Positions 7,937 to 17,149 of a stretch of 64,000 nucleotides of DNA are shown here, piece by piece. Within the stretch, counting starts at the first letter, position 1. Each line of letters opens with the position of its first letter. The stretch comes from Insolitispirillum peregrinum (GTDB lineage Bacteria > Pseudomonadota > Alphaproteobacteria > Rhodospirillales > Rhodospirillaceae). The stretch lies in the NCBI RefSeq assembly GCF_042665255.1, contig NZ_JBHTCD010000023.1. One strand, given 5' to 3'. The notes beneath the pieces are model-generated. The model ran no database searches, had not been told where the DNA came from, and saw nothing but the letters and a program-made list of their open reading frames with translations. The position numbers were made by a program, and so were the translations under genes.

Positions 7937-9085
7937 TCAGTACAGGCTCTTGCTGTTGCGGGCGACGTATTCGGCGGTAACCTTGCCGCGCAGCACCCGG
8001 AACACAAAGCTGGTGTAGGCCAGGATGATCGGCAGGAAGATCAAGGTGGCAATCAGCATCACGAACAGGGTGAAGGCCGACGACGTTGCATCATAGGCGG
8101 TCAGGCTGGATGCCGGATCGAGGCTGGAGGGCATCAGGAACGGGAACATGCTGACCCCGCAGGTCGCCACAACCGAGGCGATGAACAGCGAGTTGGCAAT
8201 AAAGGCAATCCCCGGACTGACCGACACCAGCAGGGCAGCGGCAAGCGCGGCAAAAATGCCGACCAGCGGCACGGCAATCATCCACGGATATTTGCCATAA
8301 TTGGCCATCCAGCTACCGGTTTCCCGGACAACGGTCTTCAGCAGCGGGTTGGACGGACCATCTCCGACCACCGGCGACGAAATGGCATAGCCCTGAACAC
8401 CCGACGCCACCCACAGGCCGGCCAGAATGAACAGCGCCAGCGCCACCAGCGTCATGATCCGGCCAACGGTGCGGGCTCGCTGTTGCAGAACACCTTCGGT
8501 CTTGATGTTCAGGTAAGCGGCCCCTTGCGCGGCAAGCATCGTGACCGACAGCACGCCACACAGCAGGCCCAGCGGATTCAGCAGGCCAAAGAACGAGCCT
8601 TCGTAGTAAACCCGCAAGGTGTCATCCAGCCGGAACGGCACCCCTTGCAGCAGGTTGCCAAAGGTAACGCCAAAAATCAGCGAGGGCACAAAGCCACCGA
8701 CAAACAGCGCCCAGTCCCAGCAGGTCCGCCACAGCGGATCACTGACCTTGTTGCGGTAATCAAAGCCGACCGGACGCATGATCAGACCGACCAGCGTCAG
8801 GAACATGGCGATGTAAAAGCCGGAAAAGGCAGCAGAATAAATGGCCGGAAAGGCAGCAAAGATGGCTCCACCGCCCAGAATCAGCCACACCTGATTGCCT
8901 TCCCACACCGGGCCGATGCTGTTGATCATCACCCGCCGCTCGCTGTCGGTCCGGCCAATGAACGGCAACAAGGTGCCGACCCCCAGATCAAAGCCGTCCA
9001 TGATCGCAAAGCCGATCAGCAGAACACCCAGGAACAGCCACCAGATCAGGCGCAGGGTTTCGTAATCGAGAAAAGAGGGAATCAT
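7937..9085 (-). CDS. cydB: Cytochrome bd ubiquinol oxidase subunit II
   Basis: The 382-residue integral membrane protein has about nine hydrophobic segments. It shows the CydB hallmarks LLIGFAIMDGFDLGVGTLLPFI near the N-terminus and GPVWEGNQVWLILGGGAIFAAFP. With CydA it forms the high-affinity terminal oxidase that reduces O2 with ubiquinol, useful at low oxygen or under nitrosative or sulfide stress. It begins 13 bp after cydA ends and is co-transcribed with it. Downstream, a 380 bp repeat separates it from cydX. Confidence 0.96.
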   Translation of the reverse strand: MIPSFLDYETLRLIWWLFLGVLLIGFAIMDGFDLGVGTLLPFIGRTDSERRVMINSIGPVWEGNQVWLILGGGAIFAAFPAIYSAAFSGFYIAMFLTLVGLIMRPVGFDYRNKVSDPLWRTCWDWALFVGGFVPSLIFGVTFGNLLQGVPFRLDDTLRVYYEGSFFGLLNPLGLLCGVLSVTMLAAQGAAYLNIKTEGVLQQRARTVGRIMTLVALALFILAGLWVASGVQGYAISSPVVGDGPSNPLLKTVVRETGSWMANYGKYPWMIAVPLVGIFAALAAALLVSVSPGIAFIANSLFIASVVATCGVSMFPFLMPSSLDPASSLTAYDATSSAFTLFVMLIATLIFLPIILAYTSFVFRVLRGKVTAEYVARNSKSLY

Positions 9086-9098
9086 GCTGTGCTCTCCC

Positions 9099-10664
9099 TT
9101 ACACGTGCTGATGAGCGTCAGGGCTCACCGCATCGTTGACCCCCAGAGCTTCGGCGGGCCCCAGACGGATGTATTTGACCATCAGGAACACTTCGACGAC
9201 CGCCAGAATGGAATAGAACAGGATGAACCCGGCCAGCGTGAACAGAACCTGCCCACCGGTCAGCGATGACGCTGACAGGAAGGTCGGCAGCACCCCGTCA
9301 ATGGTCCACGGCTGGCGGCCATGTTCGGCGACAAACCAGCCCAGTTCAGCAGCCAGCCACGGCAAGGGCAGGCTGTAGGTCAGCAGGCGCAGGAACCACG
9401 GGCTGCGCAGATAGTCGCGCTTGCTGGACAGGTAAAAGGCATAGACAAACACCACGATAAAAAACAGGCCCAGCCCGACCATCAGGCGGAACGACCAGAA
9501 CAGGCTGGCGACATGCGGCACGGTGTCCAGAGCGGCAGACTGAATCTGCTGTTCACTGGCCTGACGCGGGTCTTCGACGTATTTTTTCAGCAGCAGGGCA
9601 TAGCCCAGATCATCCTGACGGGCCAGCAGGGTGGCACGGGCTTCCTGATCCTGCCGGTTGAGGCGGATTTTCTCCAGCGCATCATAGGCCACCAGACCCT
9701 GACGGATGCGCTCGGCATTTTTGGCCACCAGGTCCTTGATACCGGGAATTTCGGTGTCAATCGAGCGGGTGGCGATCAACCCCATCAGCCACGGCAGCTT
9801 GACCTCGGCATGGGTTTCCTGCGCCTGCTGGTCCGGCAGGCCGAACAGGGTAAAGCTGGCCGGAGCGGGCTCGGTTTCCCACATCGCTTCGATGGCAGCC
9901 AGCTTCATCTGCTGGTGCTCGCTGACCGCATAGCCGCTTTCATCGCCCAGCACCACCACCGACAGCGAGGCGGCCAGACCAAAGCTGGCGGCAACGGTAA
10001 AGCTGCGCTTGGCAAAGGCGATATGCCTGCCGCGCAGCAGGTACAGAGCCGACAGCGCCAGCACGAACATCGAGCCGGTGACGTAGCCCGCCGAGACGGT
10101 ATGAACGAACTTTGACTGCGCCACCGGATTGAACAGCAGGGCTCCAAAGCTGGTCAGTTCCATGCGCATGGTGTCAACGTTAAAGGTTGCCCCGACCGGA
10201 TACTGCATCCAGCCGTTGGCAATCAGGATCCACAGCGCACTGAGGTTTGACCCCAACGCCACCAGCCAGGTGACGCTCAGATGGCCAACCTTGCTCATGC
10301 GGTCCCAGCCAAAGAAGAACAGTCCGACAAAGGTGCTTTCGAGGAAGAACGCCATCAGGCCTTCGATGGCCAGCGGAGCGCCAAAAATGTCCCCGACATA
10401 ATGGCTGTAATAGCTCCAGTTGGTACCGAACTGAAATTCCATGGTGATACCGGTGGCCACGCCAACGGCAAAGTTGATACCGAACAGCTTGCCCCAGAAT
10501 TTGGTCATGTCGCGCCAGATTTCGCGACCGCTCATCACATAGGCGGTTTCCATGATGGCCAGCAGAAAGGACAGGCCAAGGGTCAGGGGAACAAACAGAA
10601 AATGGTACAGGGCTGTCATGCCGAATTGCAGGCGTGACAGTCCGACAAGATCCATATCGATCAT
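9099..10664 (-). CDS. cydA: Cytochrome bd ubiquinol oxidase subunit I
   Basis: CydA carries the three hemes (b558, b595, d) and the quinol site. The sequence starts MIDMDLVGLSRLQFGMTALYHFLFVPLTLGLSF, the canonical N-terminus with the heme-ligand histidine. It also contains GRQPWTIDGVLPTFLSASSLT, which favours a classical bd-type oxidase over the CioA type. I chose ATG 10664 because it gives this N-terminus (521 residues); a further in-frame extension upstream looks unrelated. The mid-size length suggests the short or medium Q-loop form. It heads the cydAB unit on the minus strand. Confidence 0.96.
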   Translation of the reverse strand: MIDMDLVGLSRLQFGMTALYHFLFVPLTLGLSFLLAIMETAYVMSGREIWRDMTKFWGKLFGINFAVGVATGITMEFQFGTNWSYYSHYVGDIFGAPLAIEGLMAFFLESTFVGLFFFGWDRMSKVGHLSVTWLVALGSNLSALWILIANGWMQYPVGATFNVDTMRMELTSFGALLFNPVAQSKFVHTVSAGYVTGSMFVLALSALYLLRGRHIAFAKRSFTVAASFGLAASLSVVVLGDESGYAVSEHQQMKLAAIEAMWETEPAPASFTLFGLPDQQAQETHAEVKLPWLMGLIATRSIDTEIPGIKDLVAKNAERIRQGLVAYDALEKIRLNRQDQEARATLLARQDDLGYALLLKKYVEDPRQASEQQIQSAALDTVPHVASLFWSFRLMVGLGLFFIVVFVYAFYLSSKRDYLRSPWFLRLLTYSLPLPWLAAELGWFVAEHGRQPWTIDGVLPTFLSASSLTGGQVLFTLAGFILFYSILAVVEVFLMVKYIRLGPAEALGVNDAVSPDAHQHV

Positions 10665-10802
10665 GCGGTTGCTCTCGTGTCTGTCAGGGGATGCCGAACG
10701 GAGCCATGGCCCGCAACCGGGCACAAAGCCGCGTTTGCGCTGCCGCCATCGGCGAGAACGCAGGACATCACACTGAAATGAACGGTGTCGAGTGAACGAA
10801 CG

Positions 10803-11249
10803 TCAAATTACGACACGAGAGGGCGGAGCACGGGCATCATGATCAAACCCGAGCAGGGCCATCGAGGGTTGGTCGCAAACCTGCACCGGGGGGGACAGTG
10901 CCAGGATGCGCAACGACGGCAGGGCATCCAGCAAGGCGTGCGAGAGGGAGTGCAGGCTTGCTTGCGATGCGATTGGCAAACACAACAGACACAGCCGTTC
11001 CGCGCCATGATCACGCGTGGGCGGGGCCTTGATCTTGCCGGTGGTCAAATCCAGGATCTGGATGCCACCCGGCGTACAGATGACGATCTCGTCAGCAGAT
11101 TGTGTTTGCCCGAAATCCTGTCGGGCGAATGGCAGACCGGCAAACGACGCGGTAAACAGGGTGCCGATGATCGCCAGCAGACCGAGCCACGCCATCATGC
11201 GACGGCGTGTGCGGATCGGCAGGAAAGGGAGTATCCCCAACGACGGCAT
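10803..11249 (-). CDS. DUF2946-like small membrane protein
   Basis: This 148-residue protein has one N-terminal hydrophobic segment (MMAWLGLLAIIGTLFTASFAG), then EIVICTPGGIQIL and a Cys-rich ERLCLLCLP motif. The spacing of the cysteine pair after a TM segment resembles the DUF2946 family, whose members often sit near copper-related genes and are of unknown function. The assignment is tentative. It lies just upstream of cydA on the same strand. Either ATG 11249 or the internal ATG at about 11198 could be the start. Confidence 0.5.
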   Translation of the reverse strand: MPSLGILPFLPIRTRRRMMAWLGLLAIIGTLFTASFAGLPFARQDFGQTQSADEIVICTPGGIQILDLTTGKIKAPPTRDHGAERLCLLCLPIASQASLHSLSHALLDALPSLRILALSPPVQVCDQPSMALLGFDHDARAPPSRVVI

Positions 11250-11454
11250 GGATCACCTGTTGTGCGAAGGGCCGGTTGCCCTTCGGTCAAGGCGCATACC
11301 CTGCCTTGATCCCGGGCGGATTGTCAATATCCCTCTAAAAAGTCAGACTTATCCGAATTCATATGATAGTCCCCCGTCCAGCTTTTGCTGTGACGCGGCG
11401 CAAAAAGGTCTATAACCAGATGATGCTCAGGCTCCGCGAGGTGAGGGACGGAAC

Positions 11455-11754
11455 ATGGCAACACCCTTGACGGGATACGGCTTGCTCTTCCTGTGGGGCG
11501 GGGCGATGGCTTTGGGGGGCGTGGTGGTTTTGCGCCAGAAACGCCCGGTGCCGCCTCCTGCGCCCCCCGTTGCGCAGACGCCAAAAGACGGGAACGCCAG
11601 CGAAAAGGCCGAAGGGGAAGACAAGGCTGCGCTTGTGACCTTTGACTGGTCGTCCCCGACAGTGCGTAAAACGGTGGAAACCACCGGCCTGATCACCGGA
11701 GCGGCGGCGTTGATTATTGGCCTGGGATTGTTGGGGCTGGGGGCCTTGCACTGA
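11455..11754 (+). CDS. Small two-helix membrane protein, unknown
   Basis: This 99-residue protein has an N-terminal membrane helix (GYGLLFLWGGAMALGGVVVL), a Pro-rich and charged linker (PPPAPPVAQTPKD...), and a C-terminal helix (GLITGAAALIIGLGLLGLG). A GAGGTGAGGGACGG stretch precedes the ATG. It ends 3 bp before recO, so the two are probably co-transcribed. I do not recognise a family. Confidence 0.65.
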   Translation: MATPLTGYGLLFLWGGAMALGGVVVLRQKRPVPPPAPPVAQTPKDGNASEKAEGEDKAALVTFDWSSPTVRKTVETTGLITGAAALIIGLGLLGLGALH

Positions 11755-11757
11755 GCG

Positions 11758-12504
11758 ATGGAATGGCGCGATGTCGGCATTGTGTTGTCAGCCCGGCCAC
11801 ATGGGGAAGGCGGTGCCATCGCATCGCTGCTGACCGCCTCGCATGGGCGTCATGCCGGGCTGGTCCCCGCCGGGCGCAGCCGGTCCCGGCGCGCCACCCT
11901 TGAGCCGGGAACCCTGTTGACCTGCCGCTGGGGGGCGCGTCTGGAAAGCCATTTGGGGCGCTTTACCTGTGAGCCGGTGGAAAGCTCGGCCAGCCTGTTG
12001 CTGGGCGATCCCCGCCGCCTGAGCGTCCTGAACGCCTTTTGTGCGCTGGCAGACTGGGCGCTGCCGGAACGGCTGCCATGCCCGGACCTGTACGATGCCT
12101 CGCTGGCCTTGCTGGTCGCCCTGCAAGGGGAAGGCTGGGCTGCCGCCTATGTCCACTGGGAAATGCTGTTGCTGGCGGAAACGGGCTTTCCGCTCGATTT
12201 GTCGGCCTGCGCGGCAACTGGCCGACAGGACGAACTGGTGTGGGTGTCGCCACGCTCGGGGCGTGCGGTCTGCCGGGAGGCGGGGCGGCCCTATGCCGAC
12301 CGTCTGCTGCCGTTGCCAGCCTTCCTGTTGCCAGAGCCGCCGGTGGACATGGAATGGCCGGAACAGTGGGATCATCCCGATATCTGCACCGGCCTCGCGC
12401 TGACTGGCTATTTCCTGCAGCAGCATCTGCAAGTGACGGTTGGCAAGCCCCTGCCATGGGCACGCGGTCATCTGGTCAGCCGCCTGCAAACTGTTGACCG
12501 CTGA
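11758..12504 (+). CDS. recO: DNA repair protein RecO
   Basis: This 248-residue protein begins MEWRDVGIVLSARPHGEGGAIASLLTASHGRHAGLV, the OB-fold start typical of RecO. It continues with the helical domain (NAFCALADWALPERLPCPDLYDASLALLVAL). RecO works with RecR to load RecA on SSB-coated single-stranded DNA. The zinc-binding cysteines of some RecO proteins are only partly conserved (SACAATG, AVCREAG). The recO-parC order is common in alphaproteobacteria. Confidence 0.9.
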   Translation: MEWRDVGIVLSARPHGEGGAIASLLTASHGRHAGLVPAGRSRSRRATLEPGTLLTCRWGARLESHLGRFTCEPVESSASLLLGDPRRLSVLNAFCALADWALPERLPCPDLYDASLALLVALQGEGWAAAYVHWEMLLLAETGFPLDLSACAATGRQDELVWVSPRSGRAVCREAGRPYADRLLPLPAFLLPEPPVDMEWPEQWDHPDICTGLALTGYFLQQHLQVTVGKPLPWARGHLVSRLQTVDR

Positions 12505-12626
12505 GGTCCGTTGCGGGATATAGTCAGCGCAGCCCGTTTATGGTACAGAGTTTTTGTTTTGTTCTCAGGTCTTTTCCGCCGAAGTGGACGCCGGCTCGGT
12601 GGAACGGACCCGTGTTGTATGAGCCT

Positions 12627-12676
12627 GGGGCATTTTCGGACGAAAAACCGGTATCCACTTTTTCTGATCCTGCCCC
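12627..12676. repeat. Palindromic repeat of the alphaproteobacterial GAAAAACCGG type
   Basis: GGGGCA at one end and TGCCCC at the other enclose TTTTCGGACGAAAAACCGG and TATCCACTTTTTC. This matches the widespread alphaproteobacterial intergenic palindrome with core ACCGGTATCCACTTTTT. It is a divergent relative of the palindromes at 23530, 37760, 41090 and 51974. It lies 24 bp upstream of parC, within the parC leader. Confidence 0.7.
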
Positions 12677-12700
12677 CGCTGCCTCAGGGATTCTCCCGCA

Positions 12701-14920
12701 ATGACCGTTCCCGCCGAAGACATTCGCCCCGCACCTCTGGCCGATGCGCTGTCTGAACGCTATCTGGCCTATGCCCTGTCCACCATCGTTGCGCGCTCGC
12801 TGCCGGATGTGCGCGATGGCCTGAAGCCCGTGCACCGGCGTTTGCTCTATGCCATGCGCCTGCTGAAGCTGGACCCGGCGACCGGCTACAAAAAGTGCGC
12901 CCGCGTGGTGGGGGACGTGATCGGCAAGTATCACCCGCACGGGGATGCCTCGGTTTATGATGCGCTGGTGCGGCTGGCGCAGGATTTCGCCGTGCGCTAT
13001 CCACTGGTGGACGGGCAGGGGAACTTTGGCAACATCGACGGCGACGGCGCAGCGGCGATGCGATACACCGAAGCCCGCCTGACCGACGTGGCGATGGCCC
13101 TGATGGACGGGCTGGATGAAAACGCCGTCGATTTCCGCGCCACCTATGACGGGGAAGAAAACGAGCCGATCGTGATGCCGGCCGCCTTTCCCAACCTGCT
13201 GGCCAACGGGTCGTCCGGGATTGCGGTGGGGATGGCCACCAACATTCCGCCGCACAACGCCGGGGAACTGTGCGATGCCTTGCAGCTTTTGATCCGCAAC
13301 CCGGATGTGGGACTTCCCGAGCTGGTGGCGCACGTCAAGGGGCCGGACTTCCCGACCGGTGGCTCGCTGGTGGAAAGCCCGGATGCCATCCTGGAAGCCT
13401 ATCGCACCGGACGCGGCAGTTTCCGTCTGCGGGCAAAGTGGGAAGTCGAACGCCTGTCCCATGGGCTGTATCAGATCGTTGTCACCGAAATTCCCTATCA
13501 GGTACAGAAATCCAAGGTCATCGAGCGCATTGCCGACCTGCTGAACGGCAAGAAACTGCCGATCCTGTCCGATGTGCGTGATGAGTCCGCCGAAGACGTG
13601 CGGATTGTCCTTGAACCGAAAAACCGCAGCGTCGATCCCGACGTGTTGATGGAACACCTGTTCAAGAACACCGATCTGGAAATCCGCTTTGGCCTGAACA
13701 TGAACGTTCTGGACGGCGATGGCGTGCCACGGGTGATGTCGCTGAAGGAGGTGCTGCAAGCCTTCCTCGACCATCGCCACGATGTGCTGGTCCGCCGTTC
13801 CGGCCACCGGCTGGACAAGATTGCCCACCGGCTGGAAGTGCTGGAAGGCTATCTGATTGCCTATCTCAACCTCGACGAGGTGATCCGCATCATTCGTGAA
13901 TACGATGATGCCAAGGTGCAGTTGATGAGGGCGTTCTCCCTTAGCGAGGTGCAGGCCGACGCCATTCTGAACATGCGTTTGCGCTCGCTGCGCAAACTGG
14001 AAGAAGACGAAATTCGCGGTGAGCACGGCAGCCTGTCTGGGGAAAAGGCCGAGCTTGAGGCCCTGTTGAACAACGAGCCGCTGCGCTGGAAGGCCATTGC
14101 GGCGGAAATCACCCTGACCAAGAAGAAATTCGGCCAGCATACCGCTCTGGGCAAGCGCCGGACGGTGGTTGCTGAACCTCCCTCTGCCACCGTGGTGCCG
14201 CTGGAAGCGGTGATCGAGCGCGAAGCCATCACCGTTCTGCTGTCGGAAAAGGGCTGGATCCGCGCGGTCAAGGGCCACGTTGACAGCTTTGACGATGTGA
14301 AGTTCAAGGATGGCGACCAGCTCAAGACCGCGTGTCAGACCCACACCACCGACCGCATCCTGATTTTCGGCACCAATGGCCGCTTTTATACCATTCTGGG
14401 CGACCGCATCCAGCGCGGGCGCGGCTTTGGCGAGCCGGTGCGCCTGATTGTCGATCTGCCGAACGAAGCCGAAATTGCCGCCCTGTTCGTGCATCAACCA
14501 AACCGCAAGCTGTTACTGGCGTCACAGGATGCCCGTGGGTTCATCGTGGCGGAAAATGACGTGATTGCGCAGACCCGGCAGGGCAAACAGATTTTGACTC
14601 CGGCGGATGGGGCGCAGGCGGTGTTCTGCCTGCCGATCGAGCCGGGCCATGATCATGTGGCGACGGTTGGTGATAACCGCAAGCTGCTGGTGTTTGCCTT
14701 GGAGGAAATCCCCGAGATGGCCCGTGGCCGGGGGGTGATCCTGCAAAAGTACAGCGATGGCGGCCTGTCGGACCTGAAGCTGTTCAAGGGCAGTGACGGC
14801 CTGACCTTCAGGCGCGGCGAGCAGACCCGCACCGAAAGCGATTTCTCGTCGTGGCTGGGCAAGCGCGCCAGTGTCGGCAAGTTACCGCCGCAGGGCTTCC
14901 CGCGGAACAATCGTTTTTAA
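12701..14920 (+). CDS. parC: DNA topoisomerase IV subunit A
   Basis: This 739-residue type IIA topoisomerase A subunit separates replicated chromosomes together with ParE. The N-terminal breakage-reunion domain shows ALSTIVARSLPDVRDGLKPVHRRLLYAM, KCARVVGDVIGKYHPHGD and the catalytic tyrosine in AAMRYTEARL. The C-terminal part has degenerate beta-propeller repeats (ERGRGFGEPVRLI-like GRGFGEP). Length and the lack of a clear GyrA box favour ParC over GyrA. It follows recO, and a copy of the dispersed repeat begins directly after its stop. Confidence 0.93.
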   Translation: MTVPAEDIRPAPLADALSERYLAYALSTIVARSLPDVRDGLKPVHRRLLYAMRLLKLDPATGYKKCARVVGDVIGKYHPHGDASVYDALVRLAQDFAVRYPLVDGQGNFGNIDGDGAAAMRYTEARLTDVAMALMDGLDENAVDFRATYDGEENEPIVMPAAFPNLLANGSSGIAVGMATNIPPHNAGELCDALQLLIRNPDVGLPELVAHVKGPDFPTGGSLVESPDAILEAYRTGRGSFRLRAKWEVERLSHGLYQIVVTEIPYQVQKSKVIERIADLLNGKKLPILSDVRDESAEDVRIVLEPKNRSVDPDVLMEHLFKNTDLEIRFGLNMNVLDGDGVPRVMSLKEVLQAFLDHRHDVLVRRSGHRLDKIAHRLEVLEGYLIAYLNLDEVIRIIREYDDAKVQLMRAFSLSEVQADAILNMRLRSLRKLEEDEIRGEHGSLSGEKAELEALLNNEPLRWKAIAAEITLTKKKFGQHTALGKRRTVVAEPPSATVVPLEAVIEREAITVLLSEKGWIRAVKGHVDSFDDVKFKDGDQLKTACQTHTTDRILIFGTNGRFYTILGDRIQRGRGFGEPVRLIVDLPNEAEIAALFVHQPNRKLLLASQDARGFIVAENDVIAQTRQGKQILTPADGAQAVFCLPIEPGHDHVATVGDNRKLLVFALEEIPEMARGRGVILQKYSDGGLSDLKLFKGSDGLTFRRGEQTRTESDFSSWLGKRASVGKLPPQGFPRNNRF

Positions 14921-14921
14921 C

Positions 14922-15090
14922 GGAAACAAGGTCATGGAGCGCTGCTCCATACCTCGCTGGGGCCAGTCGGCCCCAGACCTCATTTCTTTGATCATCAAAG
15001 AAAGAAAATGGGGGCCCGGGGGCATTGCCCCCAAGTGAATGGTCGGGGCCTCAGGCCCCGAATGGGTTTGGGCGATAGCCCATGCGTTTC
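14922..15090. repeat. Dispersed hairpin repeat, copy C (core only)
   Basis: It contains CATGGAGCGCTGCTCCAT, ACCTCGCTGGGGCC, a CATTTCTTTGATCATCAAAG segment that pairs with AAATGGGGG, then GGGGCCTCAGGCCCCG and GGGCGATAGCCC. Both outer terminal repeats are absent or unrecognisable. It starts one base after the parC stop. Confidence 0.8.
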
Positions 15091-15120
15091 CACCTGCTAT
15101 CATGTATTGCCCCACAAAAC

Positions 15121-15157
15121 AAAACCCCCTCGGACATCTCTGCCCGAGGGGGTTTTC
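15121..15157. terminator. Bidirectional terminator between parC and sodB
   Basis: AAAACCCCCTCGG pairs with CCGAGGGGGTTTT around ACATCTCTGC. The A/T symmetry supports use by both the rightward parC-side transcript and leftward sodB, whose stop is 17 bp away. Confidence 0.88.
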
Positions 15158-15173
15158 TGTACCCGGTAACGAG

Positions 15174-15770
15174 TTAGGCCTTAGCCAGGTTCTCGTTAAC
15201 GAAGTCCCAGTTCACCAGATGATCCAGGAAGGTCGCCAGGAAGTCCGGGCGGCGGTTCTGGTAATCGAGGTAGTAGGCATGTTCCCACACGTCGCAGGTC
15301 AACAGCGGGGTCTGACCGTTCACCAGCGGGGTTTCGGCGTTCGGGGTCTTGGTGACCTTCAGGGTGCCGTTTTCGATCACCAGCCAGGCCCAGCCCGAAC
15401 CGAACTGGGTGGCGCCAGCCTGCTTGAACTGTTCCTTGAAGGCATCAAACGAACCGAAGTCGGCGTTGATCTTGTCGGCAATCGCACCGGTCGGGGCGCC
15501 GCCGCCATTCGGCTTCATGCTGCTCCAGAAGAAGGTGTGGTTCCACACCTGAGCGGCATTGTTGAACACGCCAGCGTTCTTGTTCTGCCAGGAATCGGCA
15601 ATCACCTCTTCGAGGGACTTGTCGGCCATCGGCGAGTCCTTCAGCAGGTTGTTCAGGTTCGTGACATACGCATTGTGATGCTTGCCGTGGTGGAACTCAA
15701 ACGTCTGAGCCGACATGTGGGGTTCCAGAGCCGTCTTGTCGTAGGGCAGCGGCGGAAGTTCGAATGCCAT
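15174..15770 (-). CDS. sodB: Superoxide dismutase [Fe]
   Basis: This 198-residue enzyme converts superoxide to O2 and H2O2. Metal ligands are visible at His27 (FEFHHGKHH), His78 (WNHTFFW), Asp160 and His164 (DVWEHAYYLDY). The AAQVWNHTFFW context with Gln74 and the GAPTG/TQFGSGWAWL residues point to the iron type. I chose ATG 15770 because it gives the canonical MAFELPPLPYDK and follows a GAGG ribosome site; an ATG two codons upstream is also possible. The protein has no signal peptide and is cytosolic. Confidence 0.95.
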   Translation of the reverse strand: MAFELPPLPYDKTALEPHMSAQTFEFHHGKHHNAYVTNLNNLLKDSPMADKSLEEVIADSWQNKNAGVFNNAAQVWNHTFFWSSMKPNGGGAPTGAIADKINADFGSFDAFKEQFKQAGATQFGSGWAWLVIENGTLKVTKTPNAETPLVNGQTPLLTCDVWEHAYYLDYQNRRPDFLATFLDHLVNWDFVNENLAKA

Positions 15771-15802
15771 AACCAACCTCGTTCCAGAGATATTATCGAA
15801 AA

Positions 15803-15831
15803 ATTTTATGGTAGTTTAGAGGGATGCTAAA
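15803..15831 (-). promoter_or_regulatory. Likely sodB promoter
   Basis: On the minus strand, TTTAGC (15826-15831) and TAAAAT (15803-15808) are separated by 17 nt, about 33 bp upstream of the sodB start. The spacing and the -10 fit a sigma70-type promoter. Confidence 0.45.
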
Positions 15832-15907
15832 CAGCCTGAGAAAACATAAGTGGCTGGCGGGGAGATTGTAAAGAGGCAACAGGCGATATTTTTGGAAAAG
15901 GAAGCAG

Positions 15908-17143
15908 TTACCGGCCACAAAGTGCCCGCCGGGCGGCGTCCTGACCGGACAGAACAGCGGCTTCCAGCGTGCAGGGCAGGGTTGGATGCCAGGAATCTCC
16001 GGCTAGAATGATCGGGTATTGTGCCAACGCCTTTTTCATCTGCGCACAGGCCGGGTCCTGCAACAGTGTCGCCTGATGATGATTGAACAGGCGGGCAGCA
16101 GGCAAACGTTCGTACTGTCCCCCCAGACCCAAAGCGGCACGGACCTCGGCCCACAGTATCGGCAAGGCCGTTTCGTCCAGCCGCTCGGCAGCACTGATGG
16201 TCACCGAGGCGACATCCTGACGGCAGAAAATCCACTGCCCCAGCCCGCCGGTCAGTCCCAGCAGTGGAGGATAACGACCGGGCGGCAAGCGAAAATGAGC
16301 ACTGACAATACGCTGAGTGGGCCGCACCGGCATGTCGGCCCTCAGTAATCGTGTGACGGCAGCCGGGGGAACAGCCAGTACACATCGTTCGCAAGCCCCA
16401 AGGGCAACAGGCCCGGCTGGACACTCAAGAGCCGCCACCTCTCCATCAGCCGTCCACTCGATCCGTTTAATCGGCTGACTGGTGTGCAGCCTGCACCCCT
16501 GTTGACGCAACCACGCCACCGCCGGATCAATCAGGGCGGCGGAAAGCCCTTGTGGAGCAAAAACCGGGCGACAGGCGCCACCACCCCGCAACAGGGTTTG
16601 CCGCAATACGCTGGCCAGCAGGGCAGCAGACGCCTGTTCAGCTTTGGTATTCAGAATGGCTTCGGTCAGTGGGGACAGCAGACGAGAATACAACGATGAT
16701 CCGCCATGCTGCTGGGCAACCGTTTGTGCCTGACCGGGCCAGCAGGCCCGCAAAAGCGCCAGATGGTCAATCAAGCCTCCATCCGGGCAACGCCGCGCCG
16801 GAAACAGCAACCACCACGGCAGGATCCCCCTGTTCGGATGCAAGGCCCAGTGACGCTGCCGGTCGAGGTCATAAAAGGGAAAGCGGGCCTCGCCGATCTG
16901 CAATGCCGCCGCGCCACCGATGGTGTGGGCATAGGACAGCAGGGCGTGGTTGGCGGTCAGCATCAGGTGCGACCCGCCATCAATCACCCGATCCAGCAGC
17001 GGGTCATGGAAGGACCGGCAGCGCCCGCCAAACTGCGGGCTGGCTTCGTACAGAGTGACCTCGGCCCCCGACTGCCGGGCGGCGACGGCACAGGCCAGAC
17101 CGGCAATGCCTCCTCCGATGATATGCAGGCGGGGGCGCGACAT
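15908..17143 (-). CDS. hpnE: Hydroxysqualene dehydroxylase HpnE
   Basis: This 411-residue FAD-dependent oxidoreductase has the Rossmann start RPRLHIIGGGIAGLACAVAARQSGAEVTLYEAS and the GGRCRSF motif of the carotenoid desaturase-like amine oxidase family. HpnE removes the hydroxyl group of hydroxysqualene to give squalene, the last step of the HpnC-HpnD-HpnE route. It is third in the hpnC-hpnD-hpnE unit, 6 bp after hpnD. Squalene would feed hopanoid synthesis, but no shc cyclase is in the window. Confidence 0.93.
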   Translation of the reverse strand: MSRPRLHIIGGGIAGLACAVAARQSGAEVTLYEASPQFGGRCRSFHDPLLDRVIDGGSHLMLTANHALLSYAHTIGGAAALQIGEARFPFYDLDRQRHWALHPNRGILPWWLLFPARRCPDGGLIDHLALLRACWPGQAQTVAQQHGGSSLYSRLLSPLTEAILNTKAEQASAALLASVLRQTLLRGGGACRPVFAPQGLSAALIDPAVAWLRQQGCRLHTSQPIKRIEWTADGEVAALECPAGPVALGACERCVLAVPPAAVTRLLRADMPVRPTQRIVSAHFRLPPGRYPPLLGLTGGLGQWIFCRQDVASVTISAAERLDETALPILWAEVRAALGLGGQYERLPAARLFNHHQATLLQDPACAQMKKALAQYPIILAGDSWHPTLPCTLEAAVLSGQDAARRALCGR

Positions 17144-17149
17144 CGTGTG

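Noticed and set aside
7850..9139. Open frame starting inside repeat copy B and running antisense to cydB
   Set aside because: It joins repeat DNA to the antisense of a real membrane protein gene.
12524..14497. A 657-residue open frame antisense to parC
   Set aside because: Antisense shadow of parC with the same biased composition and no ribosome site.
12701..14920. gyrA instead of parC
   Set aside because: Length, recO linkage and lack of a clear GyrA box favour topoisomerase IV subunit A.
15039..15830. Open frame antisense to sodB
   Set aside because: sodB on the other strand has complete metal ligands; this frame is its shadow.
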